Notes: generated by a model from the letters alone, not told the origin. Positions 23,732-32,022 are shown, counted from the stretch's first letter. The stretch is DNA of 35,075 bases from Apilactobacillus kunkeei DSM 12361 = ATCC 700308 (GCF_001281265.1 NZ_JXDB01000015.1:1-35075); one strand, 5' to 3'. Numbers and translations are program-made.

Positions 23732-23864
23732 AATTAGAGAGTGATAACTAAAATTAAAAAACATTAAAAACAAAACTTAAAATCTTAGATAAAAAATTTT
23801 TAAAAACATTTTAAAACCGATTTATAGATAAGATAAGAAGATATAAATAAGGAGCAATAACTTT

Positions 23865-24749
23865 ATGTTACTGGGAAGCATAGAGGCTGGAGGCACAAAG
23901 TTCGTTTGTGCTGTGGGTAACACTGACTACCAAGTGTTAGATAGTTTGGTAATTCCTACCACTACCCCTGCTGAAACCTTTAGTAAGGCTATCGACTTCT
24001 TCAAACAATTTGAAGATTTAGCAGCACTAAGTATTTCATCATTCGGCCCAATTGAAATTAGAAAAGATTCCACCAAGTACGGTTACATTACCGAAACTCC
24101 CAAGCCTGGTTGGTCAAATGAAAACTTTTTGGGAGTATTTAAAGAGGAATTTGATATTCCAATGTATTGGACAACTGACGTTAACGGATCAGTGTTCGGA
24201 GAATACGTTAATCTAAAAAATAGCGGCCAAAGGTTAGATTCTTTGGTTTATTACACTATAGGTACAGGTGTTGGTGCTGGAATCATCATTAACGGACAAT
24301 TTGTAGGAGACATGGGCCATCCAGAAATGGGTCACGTGAAGTTAAAACGTCACGAAGACGACCTGGATTTCGATGGAATATGTCCATACCACAAGGACTG
24401 TCTTGAAGGACTAGTCTGTGGACCTACATTCGAAGCCCGTCTTGGTATGAAGGGGCAAGAAGTTGCGCAAACTAACCACGTTTGGGACATCATGGCCTAC
24501 TACGTAGCACAAGCTGCATTGCAAACAACACTAACCTTCAGACCTGCCAAGATTATTTTTGGTGGTGGCGTAGTTAGTGAAAAATTTCTCAAAAAGGTTA
24601 GATCGGAATTTTCTAGGCTATTAAATGGCTATATTGACATTAAGAACCTAGAAGAATACATTTCAACTCCAACCCTTGATGGAAACGGCTCTGCAACCTA
24701 CGGAAACTTCGCTTTGGCTGATGCTTTGATTAAGCACGAAGTTAAATAA
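23865..24749 (+). CDS. scrK: ROK-family fructokinase
   Basis: A 294-residue cytoplasmic kinase that phosphorylates fructose at C6 with ATP. The ATP-binding GSIEAGGTKFVCAVG opens the protein. The catalytic Asp105 is in TTDVNGSVFGEY, and IGTGVGAGIIINGQ is the second phosphate loop. The ROK zinc motif follows (GHVKLKRHEDDLDF and GICPYHKDCLEG, with His and three Cys/His ligands). Length and motifs fit the fructokinase (ScrK/GmuE) branch rather than glucokinase. ATG at 23865 follows AAGGAG. It has its own promoter and terminator. The mannitol dehydrogenase gene downstream makes this a fructose-use locus: one gene sends fructose to catabolism, the other uses it as electron acceptor. Confidence 0.94.
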   Translation: MLLGSIEAGGTKFVCAVGNTDYQVLDSLVIPTTTPAETFSKAIDFFKQFEDLAALSISSFGPIEIRKDSTKYGYITETPKPGWSNENFLGVFKEEFDIPMYWTTDVNGSVFGEYVNLKNSGQRLDSLVYYTIGTGVGAGIIINGQFVGDMGHPEMGHVKLKRHEDDLDFDGICPYHKDCLEGLVCGPTFEARLGMKGQEVAQTNHVWDIMAYYVAQAALQTTLTFRPAKIIFGGGVVSEKFLKKVRSEFSRLLNGYIDIKNLEEYISTPTLDGNGSATYGNFALADALIKHEVK

Positions 24750-24807
24750 GTTCAGTTTTACACAATCTAAAATTGAATTGATTGAATATTTTTATAAAAA
24801 AATTTAC

Positions 24808-24851
24808 ACGGCGTAAAACGTTATTATATCAACGTTATACGCCGTTTTTTC
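24808..24851 (+). terminator. Terminator of the fructokinase gene
   Basis: ACGGCGTA-A-AACGTT (24808-24822) pairs with AACGTT-A-TACGCCGT (24831-24845), one A/A mismatch, followed by T6. Confidence 0.93.
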
Positions 24852-24935
24852 GTACGTTTTATATAAACTTAAGAATTAAATTTCATCAAAACACTTTCAT
24901 TTTTTTAAAAATGAGTTATTATAATACTTGTAAGT

Positions 24936-24961
24936 TTGTGAAAGTCTTAATTAACTCACAA
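24936..24961. promoter_or_regulatory. Palindromic operator candidate in the mannitol dehydrogenase leader
   Basis: TTGTGA and TCACAA are perfect inverted half-sites separated by 14 bases. They lie just downstream of a -10-like TATAAT (24919-24924) and 49 bases before the start codon. The half-sites equal those of the redox repressor Rex (TTGTGA-N6-TCACAA), but the gap is 8 bases too long, so a different or atypical binder is likely. Confidence 0.45.
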
Positions 24962-25010
24962 CTTCATAAAAAATAATACTTAAAATTCAATTTGGAAAGG
25001 ATCTTGAATT

Positions 25011-26012
25011 ATGAAAGCATTAGTTTTAACAGGCAAGAAACAATTAGAAATCCAAAACACTGAAATGCCAGAACCAAAGGCAAATGAAGTTGTTATCAAC
25101 GCAAAATACGCTGGTATCTGTGGTACTGACTACGCACTATACAATGGTCTACCAGGTTCAGCTGACGCTGTTCCTCCAATCGTATTAGGTCACGAAAACT
25201 CTGGTGTTATCTCAGCTGTAGGTTCAGATGTTACTGATCTTAAAGTTGGTGACCGTGTTACTGTTGACCCTAACATCTACTGTGGTAAGTGTGACTACTG
25301 TCGTACAGCTCGTCCAGAACTATGTGACAACCTATCAGCCGTTGGTGTTACTAGAAATGGTGGTCTAGAAGAATACTTCACTGCCCCAACCCAAGTTGTT
25401 TACAAGTTACCAGACAACGTTGACTTGAAGTCAGCTGCTACTTGTGAACCTATCTCATGTGCCGTTCACGGTATGGACTTATTAAACATCAAACCTTACC
25501 AAAAAGCTCTAGTTATTGGTGATGGTTACATGGGTCTAATCTTTGCACAATTATTACGTTCATACGGTGTTAAAGAAGTTGACTTAACTGGTCGTCATGA
25601 TGACAAATTAGCTGCTGAAAAAGAAAAGCTAAACATCGACCGTGTTATCAACACTACTAAGGAAGAAATTCCAGCCGAATACGACGTTGTTATTGAAGCC
25701 GTTGGTCAACCAGCTACTCAAGAACAAGCAATCGAAGCAACTGTTAAGGGTGCTCAAGTATTAATGTTCGGTGTTGGTGCTCCAGATCAAAAATTCAGCA
25801 TGAACACTTACGAAGTATTCAAGAAACAATTAACTATCCAAGGTGCATTCATCAACCCTAACTCATTCGAAGATGCTATTGCCCTACTACAAAGTGGTAA
25901 AGTTAATGTTGAAAAGATTATTGATAACATCATCTCACTAGAAGACGTTGAAAGTGTCCTAAACGGTACTTCAAACCTAACTGGTAAATGTGTTGTTAAA
26001 GTTTCTGACTAA
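25011..26012 (+). CDS. mdh: Mannitol 2-dehydrogenase (zinc-dependent MDR)
   Basis: A 333-residue cytoplasmic enzyme that reduces fructose to mannitol with NADH, the electron sink of heterofermentative, fructose-loving lactic acid bacteria. The sequence resembles the Leuconostoc and Limosilactobacillus enzymes throughout: GICGTD...ALYNGLPGSADAVPPIVLGH, then RVTVDPNIYCGKC, LSAVGVTRNGG and GAQVLMFGVGAPD. Catalytic zinc ligands are Cys37, His61 and Glu62. Structural zinc cysteines are 91, 94, 97 and 105. The nucleotide loop is VIGDGYMG. Codons are highly biased, which suggests very high expression. A strong ribosome site GGAAAGGA precedes ATG. The VOC gene follows after 19 bases in the same transcript. 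Confidence 0.94.
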   Translation: MKALVLTGKKQLEIQNTEMPEPKANEVVINAKYAGICGTDYALYNGLPGSADAVPPIVLGHENSGVISAVGSDVTDLKVGDRVTVDPNIYCGKCDYCRTARPELCDNLSAVGVTRNGGLEEYFTAPTQVVYKLPDNVDLKSAATCEPISCAVHGMDLLNIKPYQKALVIGDGYMGLIFAQLLRSYGVKEVDLTGRHDDKLAAEKEKLNIDRVINTTKEEIPAEYDVVIEAVGQPATQEQAIEATVKGAQVLMFGVGAPDQKFSMNTYEVFKKQLTIQGAFINPNSFEDAIALLQSGKVNVEKIIDNIISLEDVESVLNGTSNLTGKCVVKVSD

Positions 26013-26031
26013 TTTTTTGGAGGCTTAAATT

Positions 26032-26424
26032 ATGGCTTTAAACGATTACTTTGATGGACTACAACACGTAGGTATCCCATCAAAAGACTTAGACAAAACA
26101 ATCGAATTTTACAAATCACTTGGTTTTGATCAAGCTGGTTTATTCCACAATGGTGAAAACCGTTGTGCCTTCATGAGATACGGTAACCTAACCGTTGAAA
26201 CATGGGAAGGCGATCCAGTTGCAATGGAAAATGGTTCCATCAACCATATTTCAATGAACTGTACTGATGTTGATAAAGCATTCGCAGCCGCTAAAGAACA
26301 AGGCTTCGATGTTTTAGACGATGAAATCCAATCAATCCCTACTTTCTGGGATAACGGAATCCGTTTCTTCAACATTCAAGGTCCTAATCATGAAAAGATC
26401 GAATTTTGCCAAATTGTAAAATAA
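26032..26424 (+). CDS. Glyoxalase/VOC superfamily protein
   Basis: A 130-residue single-domain protein with two beta-alpha-beta-beta-beta units. Metal-ligand positions of glyoxalase I-like proteins are occupied: His12 (LQHVGIPSKDLD), Glu in NLTVETWEGD, His in SINHISMNC, and Glu in HEKIEFCQIVK. GGAGG lies 7-8 bases before ATG, and the gene shares the mannitol dehydrogenase transcript, ending in a common terminator. It could be a lactoylglutathione-lyase-like enzyme, detoxify a sugar-derived aldehyde, or act as an epimerase on sugar metabolites. The co-location with a fructose reductase favours a sugar-linked job. Substrate unknown. Confidence 0.85.
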   Translation: MALNDYFDGLQHVGIPSKDLDKTIEFYKSLGFDQAGLFHNGENRCAFMRYGNLTVETWEGDPVAMENGSINHISMNCTDVDKAFAAAKEQGFDVLDDEIQSIPTFWDNGIRFFNIQGPNHEKIEFCQIVK

Positions 26425-26437
26425 TATCTTTCGATCA

Positions 26438-26475
26438 TAAAAAGCACCCAGGCATAATGCTTGGGTGCTTTTTTT
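26438..26475. terminator. Bidirectional terminator after the VOC gene
   Basis: AAAGCACCCA-G-GCAT / ATGC-T-TGGGTGCTTT stem (from 26441), then T7; A-run on the 5' side for the convergent lepA paralogue. Confidence 0.92.
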
Positions 26476-28270
26476 ATTCAATATTCAAAATTGCATCAAA
26501 TACTGATTGTGGTAGTTGAATTGATTCACTAGCACTCTTGCGTTTATTCAAACTCTGACGTCGCAATAGTGCTTGCTTTTTAGATACACTCTTTTTATCA
26601 CCACTAACAGCGGCATTTTTGCGCAATGGTGGCACATCTACTCTGGCAACCACCCTTCCCTCAATATATCCTTGTACTGGCATTGGATATAATTTTCGAG
26701 GAATTACATACTTAAGTTTATGAACTATTTCTTGTGCTAATTTTTCGGCATTTAAGCGGTGAACAATAAACGTTAGTTCATCCACTGGGGCGTAGTTTAC
26801 ATCGATTGTAATTTTAACGATATCCGATTCAACGTACTCCATAAATTGACTATCGTATGTCGCAAATCCATGCGTAATTGACTTCAACTGATTAAAGAAA
26901 TTAAACGCAATTTCAGCTAGAGGAACACTGTAAGTCATCTTAACTAATTGATCTGTGTTATCCATATCTAACAAAATCCCTCTACTCTTGCTTACTAATG
27001 TCATCACGTCATTAACAGTCTCACTTGGAGTTTCAATAACGACCTTGTTGAAAGGTTCTTCAACGGTATTTAATAAGGAAAAGTCTGGTAAATCAGACGG
27101 ATTATTAATCGTCTTCAACGTATCATCATTTTTAAGAGTATAACGGTAATTAACATTAGGTGATGTGATTATTACGGGCATTGAAAATTCATTAATTAAT
27201 CTTTCGCGGACAATTTGAAGGTGGAACATCCCCAAAAATCCACAACGATAACCTGGTCCCAATGAATTAGAGACATGTTCAACAAATTCAATCGATGAAT
27301 CATTTAACTTTAACTTTTCCATTGCTACTTTTAAGTCGTCAAAGTCAGCATCCTTAGGATAAATTCCCGCAAAAACCACACTATGCACTGGTTTGTAACC
27401 CGCAACCGCTCTATCAGTTTGACGAGATTGACCAGTAATCGTATCACCGACACGAACATCCGATGGATCTTTAATCCCAGTGATAACATAACCGATGTCA
27501 CCAGCTTTTAATTCTTTTAATGGTAATAGTTGCGGGCTAAAAATGCCCACTTCTGGTGTCTCAAACTTCATCTTCTGATTAATTGACATCAACTTATCGT
27601 TAGCATTGATTACCCCGTCAATAACCTTCACATATGCGACAACTCCTTGATAAGAATCATAATGTGAATCAAAAATCATCGCCTTTAATGGCTTTTTTTC
27701 ATCACCTTTAGGACTTGGAATTCGATTGACAATTGCCTCTAAAACTTCATTCACATTCAATCCCGTTTTAGCTGAAATATGAATAATATCAGTTTCTAAA
27801 AATGATTCATCTAACTCATAAAGTTGTTGTTCACACATATCAACTTGAGCACTTTGATTATCAACTTTATTAATGACCGGGATAATCACTAAATTATTAT
27901 TTTTAGCAATCCGATAATTGGCGACGGTCTGTGCCTGTACTCCCTTGGTGGCATCCACTAATAAGATAACGCCATCGCTGGCCGACACGCTTTTTTCGAC
28001 CTCGTAATTAAAATCGACGTGCCCAGGGGTATCGATTAAGTTCAATTCATATTCTTGGCCATCAGTAGCACGATAAATATTACGTACTGTTCTAGATCTG
28101 ACGGTAACTCCATGGTCTTGTTCGACCTTCATATCATCTAAGACTTGTTCTTCATTGCCACGAAAACTAAAAGTATCAGTCATCTTCATAATTTGATCGG
28201 ATAATGTCGATTTTCCATGATCAATGTGGGCAACAATCGAGAAATTACGGATATTTTCTTGTTTCATCAT
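26474..28270 (-). CDS. lepA2: Divergent LepA/EF4 paralogue, translational GTPase
   Basis: A 598-residue GTPase of the EF4 (LepA) family. G1 is AHIDHGKST (residues 14-22), G3 DTPGH, G4 NKVD. The switch I region reads QDHGVTVRSRT where LepA has RERGITIKLNA. The central PGYRCGFLGMFHLQIVRERL segment and VQGYIEGRVVARVDVPPLRK confirm the family. The LepA-specific C-terminal [20 protein letters not shown] block is replaced by SGDKKSVSKKQALLRRQSLN, so this is not the housekeeping lepA. It resembles the second LepA copy known in lactobacilli (lepA2 of L. plantarum). It starts at the first of two adjacent ATGs behind AAAGGAG, 10 bases after the TetR gene, so repressor and GTPase are one operon. The role is unknown, perhaps stress translation. 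Confidence 0.9.
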   Translation of the reverse strand: MMKQENIRNFSIVAHIDHGKSTLSDQIMKMTDTFSFRGNEEQVLDDMKVEQDHGVTVRSRTVRNIYRATDGQEYELNLIDTPGHVDFNYEVEKSVSASDGVILLVDATKGVQAQTVANYRIAKNNNLVIIPVINKVDNQSAQVDMCEQQLYELDESFLETDIIHISAKTGLNVNEVLEAIVNRIPSPKGDEKKPLKAMIFDSHYDSYQGVVAYVKVIDGVINANDKLMSINQKMKFETPEVGIFSPQLLPLKELKAGDIGYVITGIKDPSDVRVGDTITGQSRQTDRAVAGYKPVHSVVFAGIYPKDADFDDLKVAMEKLKLNDSSIEFVEHVSNSLGPGYRCGFLGMFHLQIVRERLINEFSMPVIITSPNVNYRYTLKNDDTLKTINNPSDLPDFSLLNTVEEPFNKVVIETPSETVNDVMTLVSKSRGILLDMDNTDQLVKMTYSVPLAEIAFNFFNQLKSITHGFATYDSQFMEYVESDIVKITIDVNYAPVDELTFIVHRLNAEKLAQEIVHKLKYVIPRKLYPMPVQGYIEGRVVARVDVPPLRKNAAVSGDKKSVSKKQALLRRQSLNKRKSASESIQLPQSVFDAILNIE

Positions 28271-28280
28271 AGTTACTCCT

Positions 28281-28925
28281 TTATTTACCAAGTAACCCCG
28301 TTAAATAAAAATCAAACGTTTCAATTGAATCATTTAGAATACTAACTTTAAAATCATTCATATCAACTCGAATTGGTTCTTGGTTAAACGAATCTAAATT
28401 CGATAGGTTAATTAACCCACTGGCAATACTACTTTGAATAATGAAGATTTTATTGGCAGTCTTTACACCAATTGAAGGAAATGAATCATGAATGAATTTA
28501 GCTAGCCTTTCATGGACTTCATATAATCTTTGGCGCCCTTCAATTGTCTCTTCTTTAGATGCCTTACCTTCTAGAATTGGTCCTCTCAATGCGTTCAATT
28601 TAATTAATGTTAAATGGTTTTCAATTAGGTCCTTAGTGTTTGCTAGTAAAAACGATTTTAATTCATCTTCGGTTGTTAACTTGGTCTTTTGTAATTGATT
28701 TAGTGTTTCTAAAAAGAATTTTTGATATCCCACCAATAAAAGGTGCATAAATATATTTTCCTTAGTCTTGAAATAATTAAAGACTGTTCCCTTCGCAATG
28801 TGGCTCTTTTGCGCAATTGAATTAATGGAAATATCATAAAAGTCATTTTCTTCAAACATCTTAAGCGCTGTTTCTGCTATCAACGCCTGTTTACGTTGTT
28901 TTTCGTCGGCAGTTTTTATATTCAT
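28281..28925 (-). CDS. TetR-family repressor
   Basis: A 214-residue dimeric repressor. The N-terminal helix-turn-helix is typical: TALKMFEENDFYDISINSIA, then QKSHIAKGTVFNYFKTKENIF (about residues 19-58). The ligand-binding domain is all-helical and unassigned. It is the first gene ahead of the lepA paralogue in one transcript. A perfect palindrome follows its own -10 box, so autorepression of the operon is likely, released by an unknown ligand. ATG at 28925 follows AAAAGGAG. The pairing of a small-molecule-sensing repressor with a translation GTPase is unusual. Confidence 0.93.
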   Translation of the reverse strand: MNIKTADEKQRKQALIAETALKMFEENDFYDISINSIAQKSHIAKGTVFNYFKTKENIFMHLLLVGYQKFFLETLNQLQKTKLTTEDELKSFLLANTKDLIENHLTLIKLNALRGPILEGKASKEETIEGRQRLYEVHERLAKFIHDSFPSIGVKTANKIFIIQSSIASGLINLSNLDSFNQEPIRVDMNDFKVSILNDSIETFDFYLTGLLGK

Positions 28926-28946
28926 GATTGACTCCTTTTTCTAAAA

Positions 28947-28990
28947 TGACCATTGGTCACTATTGTATATGAAGTTAAAAATTAATACAA
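28947..28990 (-). promoter_or_regulatory. TetR-lepA2 promoter with operator TGACCA-T-TGGTCA
   Basis: On the minus strand: -35-like TTGTAT (28985-28990), a 17-base spacer, -10 TACAAT (28962-28967). The perfect 13-base palindrome TGACCATTGGTCA (28947-28959) lies right after the -10, over the expected transcription start, an ideal repressor position. Confidence 0.7.
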
Positions 28991-28991
28991 C

Positions 28992-29028
28992 AAAAAAACG
29001 TCCAATCATTTAGATCGGACGTTTTTAT
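28992..29028 (-). terminator. Terminator of the GH25 gene
   Basis: On the minus strand AAAAACGTCC-G-ATC pairs with GAT-T-GGACGTTTTT, followed by further T. The A/T runs make it usable in both directions, but only the lysozyme gene ends here. Confidence 0.88.
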
Positions 29029-29029
29029 T

Positions 29030-30364
29030 TTAAGCCACGCGGTATTGATATTTCTTAGCATGCTTGTGGTGAATCCTCTTCACACTGTATTTATAGTATT
29101 TTTTAGACTTATTATGCTTCTTATTCTTATAAGAACGATGTAACTTCTTATGCTTCAAGTTATTCTTAACGTGGTAACTAAGCTTCTTGGCATAATTATA
29201 CTTGGCATGCTTACGAGTCTTCTTCTTAGCTAACTTGTAAGTATATTTTTTCTTACTGTGCTTCTTGTACTTCTTAGCATGTTTTTTTGCGATACGTTTC
29301 TTTGTAGCATGGTTTAGCTTGTAAGTGTACTTACTATGCTTTTTGGCGTGCTTCTTGTAAGCCTTCTTGTGGCTCACCTTTTTGGTAGTAGCACTAGCAT
29401 ATTGATAAGTATTGTTAGTAATTGCAATCTTCTTTGTAGCTTGTTTTTTTATGCGATGTGCACGTTTTACATGCTTCTTGGTGTGATGACTTACTTTATT
29501 AACAAGTGGTGTGTATTGGACCTTTTTAGCCTTTGCAGAGGTAGTCTTAGTAATAACTTGTGTCTTAGTGGCCTTATGTAAAACATTGTCTGTAGCATGT
29601 TTTTTGATGTGTCTAGCGGTTCCTGTCTTAGCAACAGTACGCTTGTGACCGTTAGCAGTCTTTTCGGTTGTCCAGAATGCTAACTTACGACCACCAACCG
29701 GAATGGTGTCGGCATCTAGAGATTCACCTAATGCCTTACTTTGGTACTTGTCTGTGTATTGCCACAAATCATAGTTGTACTTTGGATTTGGTGTGTAGTT
29801 GGTGTAGTTAGCCAACCATACCGCACTGTATGCATTCAAAGTACTTTGTTGGAATTGATCCAAGATTGATTGTGAACTGTACAAGATAACCGGTTGTTTG
29901 GTTAGTTGTTTCATCGCGTTTGCCCAACTGACCGCATTTTGATTGGATGTGTTGGTAAAACCAGTTTCAAAATCATTTACATAGAATCTAGCATTTGGGG
30001 CTAGTGAATATAGACGTTGTGCTTCTTCTTGAGCTTGAGCGGAATTGGTGTATCTACTGTAGCTGTATACACCGTATGGAATGCCATACTTGTCCATCAA
30101 GCTGATATTATTATTTACCTGTTGATCATGATATTGACCATCTTGAATTCTTAAAACAACGAATTTAACTTCATTCTTTAAATTCATTACTTGTTGATCA
30201 TTTAATTGCCCCTGAAATTCAGAAATATCATAGGCCACTGGTGTGTATGGTTTAAATGATTGAGTTGTATCAGCGTGAGACTTGATACCATTCAAAGATA
30301 AGGCCATTGTTGATCCTAACGCCGCGGAAAATAATAAATGTTTTATTTTTTTAGAATCATACAT
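29030..30364 (-). CDS. Secreted GH25 lysozyme with Lys/His-rich C-terminal tail
   Basis: A 444-residue secreted muramidase that hydrolyses MurNAc-GlcNAc bonds in peptidoglycan. The signal peptide is residues 1-31, with likely cleavage after SHA. The GH25 domain is residues about 40-232: Asp46 in AYDISEFQG, and Asp131 and Glu133 in FYVNDFETG are the active-site acids. From about residue 235 to the end, some 210 residues are dominated by Lys, His, Tyr and Thr, with recurring KKHAKK, KYTYKL and KHSK units. This very basic tail stands where LysM, SH3 or WxL cell-wall modules usually lie. It may bind teichoic acid or DNA, or be an antimicrobial polycation at low pH, when histidine is charged. GAAGG lies before ATG. 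It has its own terminator. Confidence 0.92.
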   Translation of the reverse strand: MYDSKKIKHLLFSAALGSTMALSLNGIKSHADTTQSFKPYTPVAYDISEFQGQLNDQQVMNLKNEVKFVVLRIQDGQYHDQQVNNNISLMDKYGIPYGVYSYSRYTNSAQAQEEAQRLYSLAPNARFYVNDFETGFTNTSNQNAVSWANAMKQLTKQPVILYSSQSILDQFQQSTLNAYSAVWLANYTNYTPNPKYNYDLWQYTDKYQSKALGESLDADTIPVGGRKLAFWTTEKTANGHKRTVAKTGTARHIKKHATDNVLHKATKTQVITKTTSAKAKKVQYTPLVNKVSHHTKKHVKRAHRIKKQATKKIAITNNTYQYASATTKKVSHKKAYKKHAKKHSKYTYKLNHATKKRIAKKHAKKYKKHSKKKYTYKLAKKKTRKHAKYNYAKKLSYHVKNNLKHKKLHRSYKNKKHNKSKKYYKYSVKRIHHKHAKKYQYRVA

Positions 30365-30402
30365 TTTCCAATACCTTCATTTCGAATATTTTTTGTCACA
30401 AT

Positions 30403-30436
30403 AAAACCAGGTCAAAATAACCTGGTTTTTTTAATG
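30403..30436. terminator. Terminator of the lipoprotein gene
   Basis: AAAACCAGGT (30403-30412) pairs with ACCTGGTTTT (30420-30429) around a 7-base loop; T/A runs on both sides. It stands between the minus-strand lipoprotein gene and the lysozyme gene. Confidence 0.85.
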
Positions 30437-30439
30437 CAT

Positions 30440-31141
30440 TTACTTAAGTGAAGTTACCATTTCTAATGCTGTGTTTAGAGAGTTAGCTTTAATTGAGTAA
30501 ACGTCATTACCCATTTGCCAAGTAATAGTTGCTGAACCATCGATTTCAGCGGTAATACTACCCTTGCTTTCTGGAACTGGTAGGTTGTGGTTTTGGATGT
30601 AACTTACCACGGTCTTACCCTTAGTAGTTGCGGCACCCTTGTTCTTACCGAAGTTACTACCGTGTGTTAGTAGTGACCAGTTACCAAAGTTTGCTTGGAT
30701 GTATTCTTGTCCGGCACCTTTATCTGAGTGACCAACAACGTTGTAACCTAAGTTAACTGATGGTAGACCAGCAACGTTTGCAGCAGCTTGGTAGCCAACT
30801 TGTTGCATTGCAGCTGAATCACTTTCATATGTGTGCTTAGTGTAGGTAGCGTATGTTGAACCATTGTTTAAGTAACTAATTGTAAAGTTGGTCTTGTTTC
30901 CATCCAACTTAGCATTTACGCTTTGGCTTGAATCTAAGCCATTGCTTTGTGGTAACTTTTCATTTCCTAATTTATTTGAAATCTTGTCATTGCTTGATGA
31001 TGCTGATGAGCTCATCTTACTAGTTTGAGTAGTTGAAGTTGAACTTGATGCATCACTATTGTCGCTTTTCTTTTGTCCACAAGCAGTTAAAACTAATCCT
31101 AAAACTGCAACTGCAGGTAAAATTTTCTTCCATGCTTTCAT
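30440..31141 (-). CDS. Lipoprotein, unknown function
   Basis: A 233-residue surface lipoprotein: signal MKAWKKILPAVAVLGLVLTA, with lipobox LTAC and the mature Cys at residue 21. A Ser/Thr/Asp/Lys linker of about 45 residues follows, then a globular domain of about 165 residues. That domain includes TNFTISYLNNGSTYATYTKH and AEIDGSATITWQMGNDVYSI, which look beta-rich. I start at ATG 31141; the ATG four codons earlier touches the AAGGAG site. It has its own promoter. It lies after the metal ABC genes but does not resemble a ZnuA-type binding protein (no metal-ligand His cluster). Resemblance to DUF4767-type lactobacillar lipoproteins is possible, not shown. Confidence 0.85.
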   Translation of the reverse strand: MKAWKKILPAVAVLGLVLTACGQKKSDNSDASSSTSTTQTSKMSSSASSSNDKISNKLGNEKLPQSNGLDSSQSVNAKLDGNKTNFTISYLNNGSTYATYTKHTYESDSAAMQQVGYQAAANVAGLPSVNLGYNVVGHSDKGAGQEYIQANFGNWSLLTHGSNFGKNKGAATTKGKTVVSYIQNHNLPVPESKGSITAEIDGSATITWQMGNDVYSIKANSLNTALEMVTSLK

Positions 31142-31178
31142 AATGTAGGACATCTCCTTAAAAAAACTATTTGAGATT

Positions 31179-31207
31179 AGTATAACAAAACATCAACGTT
31201 ACGTTAA
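31179..31207 (-). promoter_or_regulatory. Promoter of the lipoprotein gene
   Basis: On the minus strand: -35 TTAACG (31202-31207), a 17-base spacer, -10 TATACT (31179-31184). AACGT-T-ACGTT palindrome overlaps the -35. Confidence 0.55.
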
Positions 31208-31218
31208 TAAAGTTTGTA

Positions 31219-32022
31219 TTAAATTCTTGTTACTTTATCATAGATTACCGCAATAATATAAATGATTGTTTCGATTGTTGCGATAAAGAAACTCACTGGT
31301 AAGTTTGTTATAAAGCTTAAGTATAGACCAAACCAAGTCCCAATTAAAGAAAAGACAAATGTCAAAATGGTCATTGACCAAATACTGTGCACAAAGTAGC
31401 GTGCTGATGAGGCTGGAATAGTCAATAGCGCAAAGATTAGAAGTGATCCGACGATTTGTGCTGTCACACTGACAGTACATGCAAGTAGAATCAAGAAAAT
31501 CACTGATACTAAGGTGTTGGCACGGGAGTTAAAACTAGCGCCAACATTATCAAATGAGTTATATTTTAGTTTTCTGTAAATCAAAGTGGTAATTACGATG
31601 ATGGCGATACTTAATCCCACCAACGTTTGTACATTGCTGTAACTAATTCCGACGATACTACCAAATAAGATGTTGGTAGCGTAACTTGATTGGGTATCAG
31701 CCAATGATAGGAATAAGATTCCTAGCCCAATGAAGAATACCGAGAAGACACTGATTGATGATTCACGACGGCTCACCCTTGAACCAACGGTACCAATCAT
31801 CAATGAACTTAATACGGTGAATAATAGCATCCCTAAGATTGGGTTGGTTCCCAAGAAGACACCAAATGATGCCCCGGAGAAACTAATTTCGGAAAGTGTG
31901 TGGGTGAAGAAAGCAGTCTTTCTAGCAACCACGAATACCCCCATCAATCCACATAGAATGGAGATGAAGAAACTAGCGACGAAGGCGTATTGCATGAATG
32001 GATAACTTAGCATTTCTAACAT
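31219..32022 (-). CDS. znuB: Zinc/manganese-type ABC transporter permease (ABC-3 family)
   Basis: A 267-residue membrane protein with about eight hydrophobic segments. GLMGVFVVARKTAFFTHTLSE near residue 25 and the FGSIVGISYSNV and VTAQIVGSLLIFALLTIPAS segments are typical of ZnuB/AdcB/MntB permeases. The start codon overlaps the ATPase stop (TAATG), so they are coupled. No substrate-binding lipoprotein gene lies in this operon; the lipoprotein just downstream does not look like one, so the binding protein must be encoded elsewhere. Zinc versus manganese cannot be decided. Confidence 0.9.
   Translation of the reverse strand: MLEMLSYPFMQYAFVASFFISILCGLMGVFVVARKTAFFTHTLSEISFSGASFGVFLGTNPILGMLLFTVLSSLMIGTVGSRVSRRESSISVFSVFFIGLGILFLSLADTQSSYATNILFGSIVGISYSNVQTLVGLSIAIIVITTLIYRKLKYNSFDNVGASFNSRANTLVSVIFLILLACTVSVTAQIVGSLLIFALLTIPASSARYFVHSIWSMTILTFVFSLIGTWFGLYLSFITNLPVSFFIATIETIIYIIAVIYDKVTRI

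Noticed and set aside
23615-23864. Fluoride riboswitch upstream of the crcB pair
   Set aside because: The conserved core of the crcB RNA motif could not be found on the minus strand.
24782-24976. 64-codon frame between fructokinase and mannitol dehydrogenase
   Set aside because: It runs through the fructokinase terminator and the dehydrogenase promoter and has no ribosome site.
30440-31141. Lipoprotein as the binding protein of the metal ABC transporter
   Set aside because: No His-rich loop or ZnuA/SBP fold signature; it has a separate promoter and is smaller than the family.
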